A stretch of DNA of 64,000 nucleotides. It comes from Siphonodentalium dalli (Eukaryota; Mollusca; Scaphopoda; Gadilida; Siphonodentaliidae). Below are positions 55,801 through 63,815 of the stretch, one piece after another. The notes beneath the pieces are model-generated. The model made no database searches. It saw only the letters and a program-made list of their open reading frames with translations, and was not told the origin of the DNA. Position numbers and translations under genes: made by a program. Within the stretch, counting starts at the first letter, position 1; the number at the start of each line of letters is the position of its first letter. The stretch lies in assembly GCA_032622095.1 (NCBI GenBank), contig CP136063.1, positions 206,571,934 to 206,635,933 on the forward strand, given 5' to 3'.

Positions 55801-58742
55801 GACAAGGACCAGTTTAATGCATGAAATTTGGCAACAACAAGTAAAAGTTAACTTTAATAACAGATTTTCGTCTCAAAGTTGTTTGACGGACTTAGTGAAT
55901 GAAATTTCCTATTTAGCTGTAGTCTGTCATTGTTTTTGCGACTGTCATGTCAGATTATTTAGCGCACTCAATGTATCTTGTTGAATTGACTGGTTCATGA
56001 ATCATGATCCAAGACTGCAAAATTCTGAAAACATAGTAATCTGACCCCTCCAGCATTACCGGCATCAGGCGATATATGCATGAATCATTGAATGATAAAT
56101 CCGATAGTAATGATATAATATTTCAAACCAGGGCTCGATTTAACTGGATTCGAATTCCAAATTATTTTCAATTTCTACTAACCGATTTACAATGAAAAAA
56201 CATGAACAGGTAGCGAATGCTATACAAAATTTACGAAGTGCTGTAAAATGCTATAGAAATTTAAAACATTAATCCGACCCCTGTTTCAAACTATTTTCTG
56301 CTCTTCTACAGGTTATGTGTATATATTGACAAATGCCAACGATGTCTGAGACTGAGTCGTGTCGAAATAAATGCTAGAGATAATATGATGGGCGGTAGCT
56401 TGTGGCCAATATGACTGGCGGCTTTAGGCTATAGTGGTATCGCAGTCTTTAACTTTATAGTATCCAATTTTACATTTAATATAGAAATGTTCAAATGCCG
56501 CAATTGTGAATTCAGTGGTTATTTTGCTTAAGCTACATGTCAATAACGCCAGAGGACATTTGTCTTAGGGTCTGTCATCAACCTACCATCCAATGATCCA
56601 ATTAAGGGGGGACGTCAAGTGACAAAATTTTAATGGGGATTTCCTTGCAAATCTGCAGAGCAAAAGTTACACATGCTTCTGAGTGTGACTTGATGTGGTA
56701 TTGGAAACAACAGGTATTTATCTGGCGGGTCTGCTTGGAAATTGTTCCATTATAATATTGGAATATTTATTTTTTAATATTATATTGATTTTTCAAATGT
56801 AGGTCATGTGATATCATTCCAGAACAAAATTCTCAAAAATATATTTTTTGCAAATTATTATAATTTACCTAGCGCACCTGCCAGTTAAATATTATGACTG
56901 TTTAATGATATGCCTGCTTTGGTTTCCGGACAACAACTTAATACATAACTCTTGCTTCCGAGATTTGCATTGAATTCCCAATTCAAAATTGTCACTTGAC
57001 CTCCCCTTAATGTATCTACATACTAGTGAATGGCGGCATGATTTGATTCAGAAAATGGAGGTGCAACATATGTAAACCAGACCAAAAAAAAATATTTAGT
57101 GAAAATTTTCCGCTCTATCAGTGTTCACTTCAGATCGCGTCCCGATGTATAACAGAACATAAGATAAATTTTATTTTAAAGTTGGAGGTAAAAACATTAT
57201 ACAAACACAAGCTATGAAGACCTTTTGACCGACTGATCTTTGACAGAGCATTTTGGAGCCATTTTATTACATGACTATTCAGTATTCTAGTATTAGTGAG
57301 TGTATTTGAGCAACACAGGCTACAGCTGTAGCCGGCTAGGCATCCGCAGTAGAAAGCTGCAGCCGGCCACAGCTGGTGGTCACTAACTATTGTACCGCTA
57401 CTCAGAACTTGGAATATGGCTGATGGATAATATTATACCGGCATAATGTTGGCATTATGTTGCTATATCAATTCACCAATGGTCTCGCTTGCTGCATTGG
57501 AAGCAATTAACACTCGTACTAAGTCCATGCCTCCATACATCTGATATTTAAAAGAGTATGATATGAGATTATATCTCGTTCTCTAAATCGGCATATGCAA
57601 ACAAGATATAATTATATATATTTTTATGAAATAAGTTTAATTATTCACCAAACAATAAATATATTATAGATATTAAATATCTAGTTTGATGCCAACAAAA
57701 TGGGAATGACAATTAGATAGATAGATAGATAGATAATTTTGTAATGGCTAAAAGAGCAAAATTTGCAGACATATGAGCATAAGCATATATACAAAAGAGT
57801 AAAACAGAATGTGACATTCATATAGTATAAATATAACAAGTATAGATATATAAATATTGTGTCCCCAGGGAGCAGTATTAAATAAATATCTCCCCGATAA
57901 GAAATTCTCCATTCAGAGTCCGAGTACAATGTTTAGTGATAGTCGCCATTCATTTCCCTGGCCGCTGTAGCTTCCTACTCAAACTGCCCATGTCTTATAA
58001 GTCACAGCCGGCTACAGCTTTTTTGCTCAAATACACTCAGTAATACTAGAATACTGAATACTATTACACTGTTTTTCCAATAAAATAAATAAATATACAA
58101 GTGATCACTGATCAATTACGTCACACCGAGCAATACATTTTGATATTGATGTAATGTGCGTTTTAGGGCAATCTCACACGACTTCCCCGTCTAGTTAATT
58201 TTGGGCTGAAGTTTGTTTTAATGTGCCAACCTCCACCAAGCCCACCCACCCTAAAAGTGTTTTTTCCTATAGTTTTTAGGAAACGCATCTTCTCACGACG
58301 AGGAAGTCGTATGATATTGCGCGTTTTAGTGTTGGGATTGTTAGCATCGTTAGTTTTTACTTAGAAAATAGGTTCACTTTTGGCTACCGCAAATCGTCGG
58401 ATTATATACATTGTAACGGAGAAGGGTGGAATGCGGGAATCGCACCGAAAGTTGGCAGCACCCGAAATCTCAGGCCACCGGTCGCCCCATCCAAGTACTA
58501 ACCGGGCTCGACGTTGCTTAACTTCGGTGATCAGACAAGGCGTCTTAACCACTGGACCAAAGAAGCATGCTCCGTTGGAGCTGTAGATTAATCGGCCTTC
58601 TATATTTACAACGCGACCGCCACACATCGTAAATAGGCGAAGTGTAACAATGTGTTGGATTATGCTAACCAGCTTTGATGTATCCCATAAGACCCCCAGT
58701 CATAATTATTAAGGCGTAAGCAAGTCCAATCAAATCGTCCAT
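46805..58742 (-). CDS. TMEM14C: TMEM14C-like four-helix mitochondrial membrane protein, four exons
   Basis: Spliced - strand CDS: 58742-58670, 54880-54779, 51096-51009, 46850-46805. That is 309 nt, 102 codons plus stop; the human protein is about 112 aa. All introns are GT-AG and in phase. The product begins MDDLIGLAYALIIMTGGLMG. It carries the family hallmark KAGSVPSLAAGL (23-34), then YRYLNSGKIMPAGVVASLS (70-88). Four hydrophobic segments lie at about 4-22, 29-46, 54-69 and 79-97. TMEM14 (UPF0136) proteins are small helical membrane proteins, and TMEM14C is known for mitochondrial porphyrin transport in haem synthesis. The KAGSVPSLAAGL form is closer to TMEM14C than TMEM14A. It is convergent with PAK1IP1 and divergent from PSMG3. 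Confidence 0.93.
47401..50237 (+). mobile_element. Family C element(s), opposite orientation, array with a second element inside
   Basis: The left end is TAGCTCAACTTTACTTTGTA (47401). Monomers (GATGGGAACGAGTCATTTTG, GGCTACAGGTCGTACCTTTG) run to about 49970. Right end AAGTTGAGCTACAGTGTCAT plus TGACACT lies at 50206-50232. A second left end at 48621 and a second right end at about 50113-50137 show two elements, tandem or nested. It fills much of TMEM14C intron 3. Confidence 0.85.
50238..51008. other. TMEM14C intron 3 remainder
   Basis: No feature apart from a G run at 50850-50863 about 150 bp downstream of exon 3. Confidence 0.4.
51009..51096 (-). CDS. TMEM14C: TMEM14C exon 3 (helix 3 and GKIMPAG loop)
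   Basis: The acceptor is attttcag and the donor is gtgaga. It encodes VSAMLASVMGYRYLNSGKIM, then PAGVVASL. MG-R--NSGK-MPAG is conserved in TMEM14 proteins. The open frame on the + strand here is only a shadow. Confidence 0.95.
51145..51902. mobile_element. Family B-like TTAA MITE, rearranged
   Basis: The left end is TTAACATTTTCATGACGGGAG. The right end is CTCCAGTCATGGAAGGGTTAA. Degraded AAGAGAATGCACTGGCTTAC palindrome halves lie inside, with an unrelated ~400-bp stretch (51240-51640). On the - strand it stops 48 bp before TMEM14C exon 3. Confidence 0.65.
52034..52120. repeat. Hairpin with ~33-bp arms
   Basis: ACAGGCCCCTGGGG...ACCAATA and TATTGGT...CCCCAGGGGCCTGT, with a small loop. It lies in TMEM14C intron 2. 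Confidence 0.8.
52190..52590. mobile_element. Family A MITE composite
   Basis: Hairpin units at 52205-52290 and 52485-52575 with the spacer between (GAATGCATAATCAAGGTGAC). Confidence 0.7.
52591..53375. other. TMEM14C intron 2 stretch
   Basis: Short imperfect repeats of GGATGTCTCATTAGGCTATG occur at 52890-52990. No exon is recognised. Confidence 0.4.
53376..54260. repeat. Family O segment split by a family G MITE
   Basis: Matches 41085-41590, but the copy is interrupted at 53675-54062 by a family G element ending GTGTACCTTTAA. The O sequence continues with GTGCTATATCAACAAATTTG. Confidence 0.75.
54290..54745. mobile_element. Family A MITE composite
   Basis: Hairpin units (54307-54395 and 54575-54725) flank the spacer in reverse orientation. 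The second unit carries a short insertion with TCAAAGCTCAAGAGTTATAA. It ends about 35 bp from TMEM14C exon 2. Confidence 0.7.
54779..54880 (-). CDS. TMEM14C: TMEM14C exon 2 (helix 2)
   Basis: The acceptor is ttcatag and the donor is gtatgt. It encodes SVPSLAAGLCSGGLMLVGVY, then LSSKNPKAVGLCL. GSVPSLAAGL is the diagnostic family motif. Confidence 0.95.
54929..55001. repeat. Hairpin with 34-bp arms at the LINE fragment boundary
   Basis: AGATCATGCTATGAGTCTCT...GCTAATGC and its near-perfect complement with a 5-base loop. It immediately abuts the truncated LINE fragment. Confidence 0.85.
55003..55330 (-). pseudogene. Non-LTR retrotransposon (LINE) reverse-transcriptase fragment
   Basis: The - strand frame reads HGFRKEYSCESQLLTT, then VIFLDFSKVFDMVPHSKILN and GIRGHLHVWLSSFL. 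This is the RT palm region of Jockey/CR1/RTE-like LINEs, with FLDFSKVFD as catalytic motif A. The frame is shifted upstream: a SVLCKLLEHII-like start lies in another frame near 55290-55325. It is truncated after FLINR, where an unrelated hairpin starts. It is a dead fragment inside TMEM14C intron 2. Confidence 0.85.
55331..57275. other. TMEM14C intron 1 stretch, no feature recognised
   Basis: No exon. The 89-codon frame at 55715 shows no family signature. Mostly low-copy within the window. Confidence 0.35.
57276..58060. mobile_element. TIR element (family L)
   Basis: Terminal inverted repeats TATTCAGTATTCTAGTATTA and TAATACTAGAATACTGAATA extend inward to GAGTGTATTTGAGCA and CTACAGCTGTAGCCGGCT. 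The total length is about 785 bp. The interior has a (TAGA)n microsatellite at about 57712-57735 and no transposase. Confidence 0.7.
58142..58335. mobile_element. Short TIR element
   Basis: Approximate arms GCGTTTTAGGGCAATCTCAC/ACGACTTCCCCGTC and GACGAGGAAGTCGTATGATA/TTGCGCGTTTTAG, about 190 bp apart. Confidence 0.55.
58430..58600 (-). mobile_element. SINE with tRNA-like box A and 5S rRNA-like region
   Basis: On the - strand, TGGTCCAGTGGTTAAGACG (tRNA-type box A, within 58539-58560) is followed at 58537-58453 by a 5S rRNA-like stretch. That stretch has GAAGTTAAGCAACGTCGAGC (5S A box region), then GGTTAGTACTTGGATGGG (5S C box region) and CGGGTGCTG. A box-B-like GGTGCGATTCCC follows. The mixture of two pol III promoter types marks a chimeric SINE rather than a functional 5S gene. 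It lies in TMEM14C intron 1, close to the bidirectional promoter. Confidence 0.65.
58670..58742 (-). CDS. TMEM14C: TMEM14C exon 1 (start, helix 1)
   Basis: ATG is at 58742-58740 on the - strand. Twenty-four codons plus one base end in GYIKA, with donor gttagc. M-DLIG--YA is the usual TMEM14 start, which supports this start codon. Confidence 0.92.
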
Positions 58743-58896
58743 GTTTCTTGAATTTGTAGTTTAAAAGACTAAAAATTATTCAGGAAGTAACAGGTGCTCG
58801 GTAGACTCGATTGAGGCTCCGTCGGATATCTCGAGCAGGTAAAATAACTTGTCCCTTCAGCCATCGAGTCATTCGCATGCTCGAGATATTTAAAAA
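58743..58896. promoter_or_regulatory. Bidirectional promoter between TMEM14C and PSMG3
   Basis: The 154 bp between the two divergent start codons must contain both 5' UTRs and the core promoter(s). There is no TATA box at an expected distance. An exact 11-bp inverted repeat, ATATCTCGAGC at 58826-58836 and GCTCGAGATAT at 58879-58889, flanks the middle. It could be a dimeric factor site or repeat-derived, since a TCTCGAGCA string also occurs in family G elements near 35000 and 59863. Confidence 0.6.
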
Positions 58897-58950
58897 ATGA
58901 ATCAGTCATCTTTCGCTTCAGGTTTTCATTCTTCAGTTAAAACGAATCAA
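58897..58950 (+). CDS. PSMG3: PSMG3 exon 1
   Basis: ATG at 58897, 18 codons, then donor gtaaga after CAA. The last residues SVKTNQ align with the short N-terminal segment before the conserved T-VV-G block. The exon is short and the N terminus variable, so this call rests on phase, donor strength and position. Confidence 0.75.
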
Positions 58951-61468
58951 GTAAGAACTGAAATCCAGCGCATAAGCAGTTAAATCGTATTTGTTGTGAA
59001 TATATAATGCAACATCAGCTACAATCCTTTAAATTATGAATAGCCCATATTTATCGATTGTTATTTGAAGTTTCCTAACTTCGCGAACACAAAAGCAATT
59101 TCCTGCTGTTCAATTAATAGCACTCACAATCCGGCAGCATTTTATGTCTTATGTAGTATAATTATATACGGAGCTCGACAGGTGTCAACTGAACTTTTTT
59201 TTGTCCCCCCGTAAAATTTATTTTCGGGGTACTATTGTAATCAGCTCTGTCTGTCCGTCCGTCCATCACACCTTTGAGTACCTTCATGGTGTAATCATCT
59301 CCTCCTACAGATTTCATCACAGAGATTTGAAACTTCAGAATATTGTTGCCCATATATTGAAGATGTGCAACATGTATATAGATTACGGAAAAATTATTTT
59401 TTTACAGAGTTATTAACCCTTTTCGACTTAGAACATTTTAGAAAATTTCAACATTTTTTATAATTTTCTGTATGAGGGTACCTTCATCAGGTGTAATCAA
59501 CTCCTCCTACAGTTTTGATCATGTAGATCTTTCAGAGTATTATTACAGGTCCACATATTGGAGATGTGCAACATGTATATGACGGTATATTTTTTTACGG
59601 AGTTATTAAAGGTACTCAACCCGATAAAACTCCTCTCAATTACTATTTCAATGGCTTCGGGGGTCAAAAATATTTGATTCGAGTCGAGGAAGTCACCCAT
59701 CAAAGCTCAGATTTGTTAGATATCGATTTTAGAAATCTATTATTTTTCATTATCGGGAATTCTTTCTGGCCCAGAAGACAATCAAAATTCGTTATTATTA
59801 CCCACTTGATTATAGAGTTATCCATCCTTGTCTGTTTGAATAGAATTTTGGCGTAATATCTCGAGCAGGTTACCAAATTGACGGCAGTTATTGGTACTCA
59901 TCTCGAGAACATAAGAATTTTCAAAAATCAATATCTAATAACTCTGAGCTTTGTTTGATGGGTTCCTCGACTCGAATCAAATATTTTTTACCCCCAAAGC
60001 CAAAGAAATAGTAATATAGGACCCTCTGATCGGATTGTTGTTGTTGGAATCTGTTGAGATGGGGACCCTCTTTACGGGTTGAGTACCTTTAACCTTTTTC
60101 GACTTAGAAAATTTCAAAAAAAAATTTCTTTAACAAAGTGGCATCGACTTGCCACATTGTCGAGGGACACTGTGGTCGGCTGACCTTTTATTGTAATTAT
60201 TTCACATTTGTTGGTGTTGAAAGACATGGCCCATTCTTTTTCCCATTTTTCAAGTTGGTTTAAATCTTGTTGGAGATGGTTACAGTCAGTGGGGGATGAG
60301 ATAGTAAAGTAGACGATAGTGTCATTTGGAATAATATTTTGTTATTATGAAAATTTAAATACACATAACGTTCTAACAAATTAATAAACAAAATAATATG
60401 TCATTATAACGAAATCAGATATCGTTAGAAATAAGTTTTTATTTAACGAAATAAAATTTTATTATAACTAAATAAGATTTTTATATAACAAAGTATTATT
60501 TTGCATTTTTTATACATACATGTTTTGGCTGCCATATATTCATGTAGAGATGAACATAGGCCTATATGTGTATGTAGAATGCACACAATGGCTCAGGAAG
60601 AATGTTCATTGCTTAAATTTCATAGATGGTTTCCATTGGGGAAGGGGTTTGTCCGACATGGAATCCCCCTATGAACCATGAAATTCCAACTGCCCGTAAT
60701 TTTAGTCGCATTGGAATTTCCAACTGGGATCTTGAAATTTCCAACTGTTGGACATTTTTCGATCTGACACCCCCTATGGAATATTTCCAACTGATCTAAA
60801 AGTTGGACTAAAAGTATCAAATTGCAAGTAGCATATTTCATATTAAATAAGATATGCAAAGTCCCAGAATAATTGCAACCTAGTTTTGGTTTGTAGCTGT
60901 AGCATCACTAAGTTCACCCTCTGGGGACCTCATTCTGCACATGTCAGAGACACTATTTCAAGGCTTGATTATATATTAGCAGAAAGAGCATTTTAAATTT
61001 GTCGCTGTCACAAACTCACTTTTGTCTAATGTTTACTACATTGTATTTTTTACATTTTGAATAATTTATATATATTAATACTCTTCTGTTTGACAAAGCC
61101 CTGAAAAAATAACTACATATTACATTCTCCATTTCTTTTTATTGTGACTTTTCTTCCTCCTGATAATGGATTCGATATAATTACCGTTGTTTACATCGTT
61201 CATAGAGCACACAAATGTATTTTGCACTAATCCATGGCTCAAATGCATTCATTTGTTGAATGTATTCTGTTGAGTATAAAAGGAGATGGTCCAACCAATG
61301 GTCGGATTTAGTGTACAGTACCCCTTTAAATTATTGTTTGAATATTTTATTTGGATTATATTTCAGGCTGCACATGTGATCAATGGCATCCACACTGAAA
61401 TTGTGTTTACAAAATTTAGTGATCATTTGTTCATTATAATTACACAGTACATGAAGATAGGATGTGTG
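58897..61468 (+). CDS. PSMG3: PSMG3 (proteasome assembly chaperone 3), 5' part
   Basis: Exons 58897-58950 and 61367-61468 join in phase 0 at GT-AG junctions and give 52 residues. The start MNQSSFASGFHSSVKTNQ is followed by AAHVINGIHTEIVFTKFSDH and LFIIITQYMKIGCV. This matches the N-terminal half of PSMG3/PAC3 (K-T-VV-GV-TQVV-T-FS-HI-VVVTQ-GKMGTLV type). Human PSMG3 is about 122 aa, so more than half is missing. I found no further exon before 64000, so the gene should continue past the window end. Known role: PAC3 pairs with PAC4 to assemble the 20S proteasome alpha ring in the cytosol. It is divergently paired with TMEM14C. Confidence 0.85.
59203..60186 (+). mobile_element. Family H element interrupted by family G
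   Basis: The 5' hairpin is GTCCCCCCGTAAA...TTTCGGGGTAC, followed by TCTGTCCGTCCGTCC. The right end is GAGGGAC (60161-60167) plus the hairpin GGTCGGCTGACC (60173-60184). It lies in PSMG3 intron 1. Confidence 0.8.
59606..60092. mobile_element. Family G TTAA MITE inserted in family H
   Basis: TTAA 59606-59609, termini AGGTACTCAACCCG / CGGGTTGAGTACCT, TTAA 60089-60092. It is almost identical to 34749-35236. The host sequence GAGTTATTAACCCTTTTCGA is split exactly at its TTAA. Confidence 0.92.
60196..60331 (-). pseudogene. LINE reverse-transcriptase C-terminal fragment
   Basis: The - strand reads NDTIVYFTISSPTDCNHLQQ, then DLNQLEKWEKEWAMSFNTNK and C. This is the segment just after the RT catalytic motif in Jockey-like LINEs (DDT-LY--I-S--DC--LQ-DL--L--WE--W-M-FN--KC). 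It is short and truncated on both sides. It is not the missing part of the 55003 fragment, because their order on the - strand is wrong for one element. It lies in PSMG3 intron 1. Confidence 0.75.
60898..60965. mobile_element. Family A MITE fragment
   Basis: CATCACTAAGTTCACCCTCT, then GGGGACCTCATTCTGC: one arm only. Confidence 0.6.
61206..61329. mobile_element. Family Q MITE right half
   Basis: CTGTTGAGTATAAAAGGAGA, GATGGTCCAACCAATGG and TGTACAGTACCCCTTTAAA match the right half of 11346-11702. It ends about 37 nt before PSMG3 exon 2. Confidence 0.7.
61367..61468 (+). CDS. PSMG3: PSMG3 exon 2
   Basis: The acceptor is tatatttcag and the donor is gtaagt. Its 34 codons encode AAHVINGIHTEIVFTKFSDH, then LFIIITQYMKIGCV. 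HTEIV-T-FSDH--I-ITQY-KIG is the recognisable PSMG3 core. Confidence 0.88.
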
Positions 61469-61595
61469 GTAAGTCACAGTTACTAGACATTAAGTCCCAA
61501 AAAATCAGGTTTCATTCAAATTTCCAACCTGTACTCAGTCTAGCCAACAGGAACATAAGTCACCCATCAGAACATCATGTATTCTGAGGGATATT

Positions 61596-62604
61596 TATAC
61601 CCCCTTTTAAAAAAAAAGGGGGGTATACTGTTTTGCACCCGTCCGTCCGTCCGTCCGATGTCTGTTCATGTCATAACTTGAACAATAGTGCTCGGATCTC
61701 AATGAAATTAGGTATGGATGTTCACTACTATGAGGACATTAAATAGAGGGTTCCATCGTTTTGTTCGGATTTTCCATTCTAGAGTTATTCATCTGTGTTT
61801 ATCTGGAAATGTTGAATTTTTGGTCCATCTGGTGTCTGTTCATGTCGTAACTTCAACAATTGTGCTGGGATCTCAATGAAATTTGGTATGGATGTTCACA
61901 ACTATGAGGACATTAAATAGAGGGGTCCATCGTTTTTTTCGGATTTTCCATTCTAGAGTTATTCATCTTTGTTAATCTGGAAATGTTGGCTTTTTGGTCT
62001 GTCTGGTGTCTGTTCATGTCGTAACTTCAACAGTTGTGCTGGGATCTCAATGAAATTTGGTATGGATGTTAACTACTATGAGGATATTAAAAAGAGGGTT
62101 TCATCGTTTTTTTCGGATTTTCCATTCTAGAGTTATACATCTTTGTTTATCTGGAAATGTTGGCTTTTTGGTCCGTCTGGTGTCTGTTCATGTCGTAACT
62201 TCAACAGTTATGCTGGGATCTCAATGAAATTTGGTATGGATGTTCCACTGTGAGGACATTCAATGGAGGGTTCCATTGTTCTGTTTGGCTTTTCCATTCT
62301 AGAGTTATTCAAGTTTGTTTATCTGGACATGTTGGCTGTTTGGTCCATCCGATGTCTGTTCAGGTCATAACTTGAACAGTAATGCTCGGATCTCAATGAA
62401 ATTTTGTATGGATGTTCACCACTATGAGTACATTTAATGGCACATTCAACTGTTTTGTTTTGGTTTTTGTGCTATAGTTATTCATCTTCGTTTATATGAA
62501 AATGCTGATTTTTGGGTCCATCTGTCTGAGTATAGCAGTCATAAGTTATAGATATGCCCACACTAGGCGGTATGCCACTAGGGGGTATGTACCGGACGAC
62601 AGTC
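61596..62604 (+). mobile_element. Family J hairpin-capped tandem-repeat element, complete
   Basis: The 5' hairpin is TATACCCCCTTTT...AAAAGGGGGGTATA, then CCGTCCGTCCGTCCGTCCG. Five monomers start TCTGTTCATGTC at 61661, 61835, 62009, 62183 and 62355 (period about 174). The right end is GGGGGTAT (62581-62588), the inverted 5' tip, followed by a small GGACGACAGTCC hairpin. It lies in PSMG3 intron 2. Confidence 0.85.
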
Positions 62605-62822
62605 CATCTCTTGTTTTGCCAGTTTTAAATTTTTTAAATTATAGATTTGGAAAAGGATTGATATTGGAAACAACACTTTTCTCGTGAAAGATTATAAAAA
62701 TAGTGTCTGTTTGCTTTAATTCAGTATGTTTATACATTTATATAATTATAGAGAAAATATAATCAAATAAGTTTTATTATATTGAATCTTAAATTTGGAT
62801 TATCTCTTCACATAATTTTTTT

Positions 62823-63325
62823 TAGCTCAGCTTTACTTTGTAAAGTTTGAGCTATTGCCATGGCTTGGTATCCGTCGTCCGTGTGTGTGTGCATGTGCGT
62901 GTGTGATTCATCAATAATTTCCTTTAGCATGGGCTACAGGTCGTACCTTTGATTGGATCATTATAAACTTTCTCTTAGCTGTTGACATTGACATGTAGAT
63001 TGGGGTCATTCAGAAAAAAAACATGTCCGCTGGCAGCCATCTTGGATTTTACTCTTTGCATAACTAAATCCTTTGGCACACCCTGCAGTCCACTTCCCTC
63101 AGCCAATCATCACCAAACTTCATATTAATCTTGATATTGATCTACTAGATGGAAGCTAGTCGCCAGCAACAATCTTGGATTTTACTTTATATATATCTCT
63201 TCATGTTGATAATCTAGTATCACTTAGACATTTCAACTTTGCACACTCCTAATCGCTCCATTGACTGTAACACAAGAAATTATTCCCTTTCCAAGTTGAG
63301 CTACAGTGTCATTGACACTTTCATT
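62823..63325 (+). mobile_element. Family C element, short complete copy
   Basis: The left end is TAGCTCAGCTTTACTTTGTA. One full and one partial monomer follow. The right end is AAGTTGAGCTACAGTGTCAT plus TGACACT. This ~500-bp copy shows both ends with almost no array between. Confidence 0.85.
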
Positions 63326-63446
63326 AAATAGTTTTGTGGGTATAAACAATAAACTAATAAATATGAATTGAAACCCATCTCTGGATACACTTCTGTAAAT
63401 TAATATTGATTTTATTTAGTATATTTTAAAATAAAATGAGATGACT

Positions 63447-63815
63447 AAAGTGATGTGAAACACTCCAGTAGGTTGATCAAATAGAAATGGAGATAATCTT
63501 GTTCAAAGCAGTTATTTTAACAAATAGTATATCCAAATTGACAACACACACCGTTATTCTTATATATGAATAAATGCAGTGACTCTCGATGGCGAAATCG
63601 TTTTCGTTAGTTTATCGCCGATAAATGCATCCCGAATCGAGTAGTAAATATTTACAATTGAGCGTAGTTCTGACGATGTTTTCTATGGAGTGGTATGGTC
63701 GATTTGCTTCAAATTTTCGGCGATGTTAGTAGAATGTTACATTCCTCCAGTTGTCATAGCACCTGATTGCTAACTTATCAGTTTCACGCACCCAAATAAG
63801 TACATAATACGTCTT
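63447..63815. repeat. Family E dispersed segment
   Basis: GTGATGTGAAACACTCCAGT...ACATTCCTCCAGTTGTCATA: the stand-alone counterpart of the core of the long family B element at 18639-19604. Confidence 0.75.

Noticed and set aside
55715-55984. 89-codon open frame
   Set aside because: No recognisable domain, no adjacent splice partner, and it lies in a TMEM14C intron on the opposite strand.
58361-58627. Functional 5S rRNA gene or an 88-codon protein gene
   Set aside because: Only the middle and 3' part of 5S is similar, with substitutions, and it is joined to tRNA-like pieces. The open frames are by-products of the SINE.
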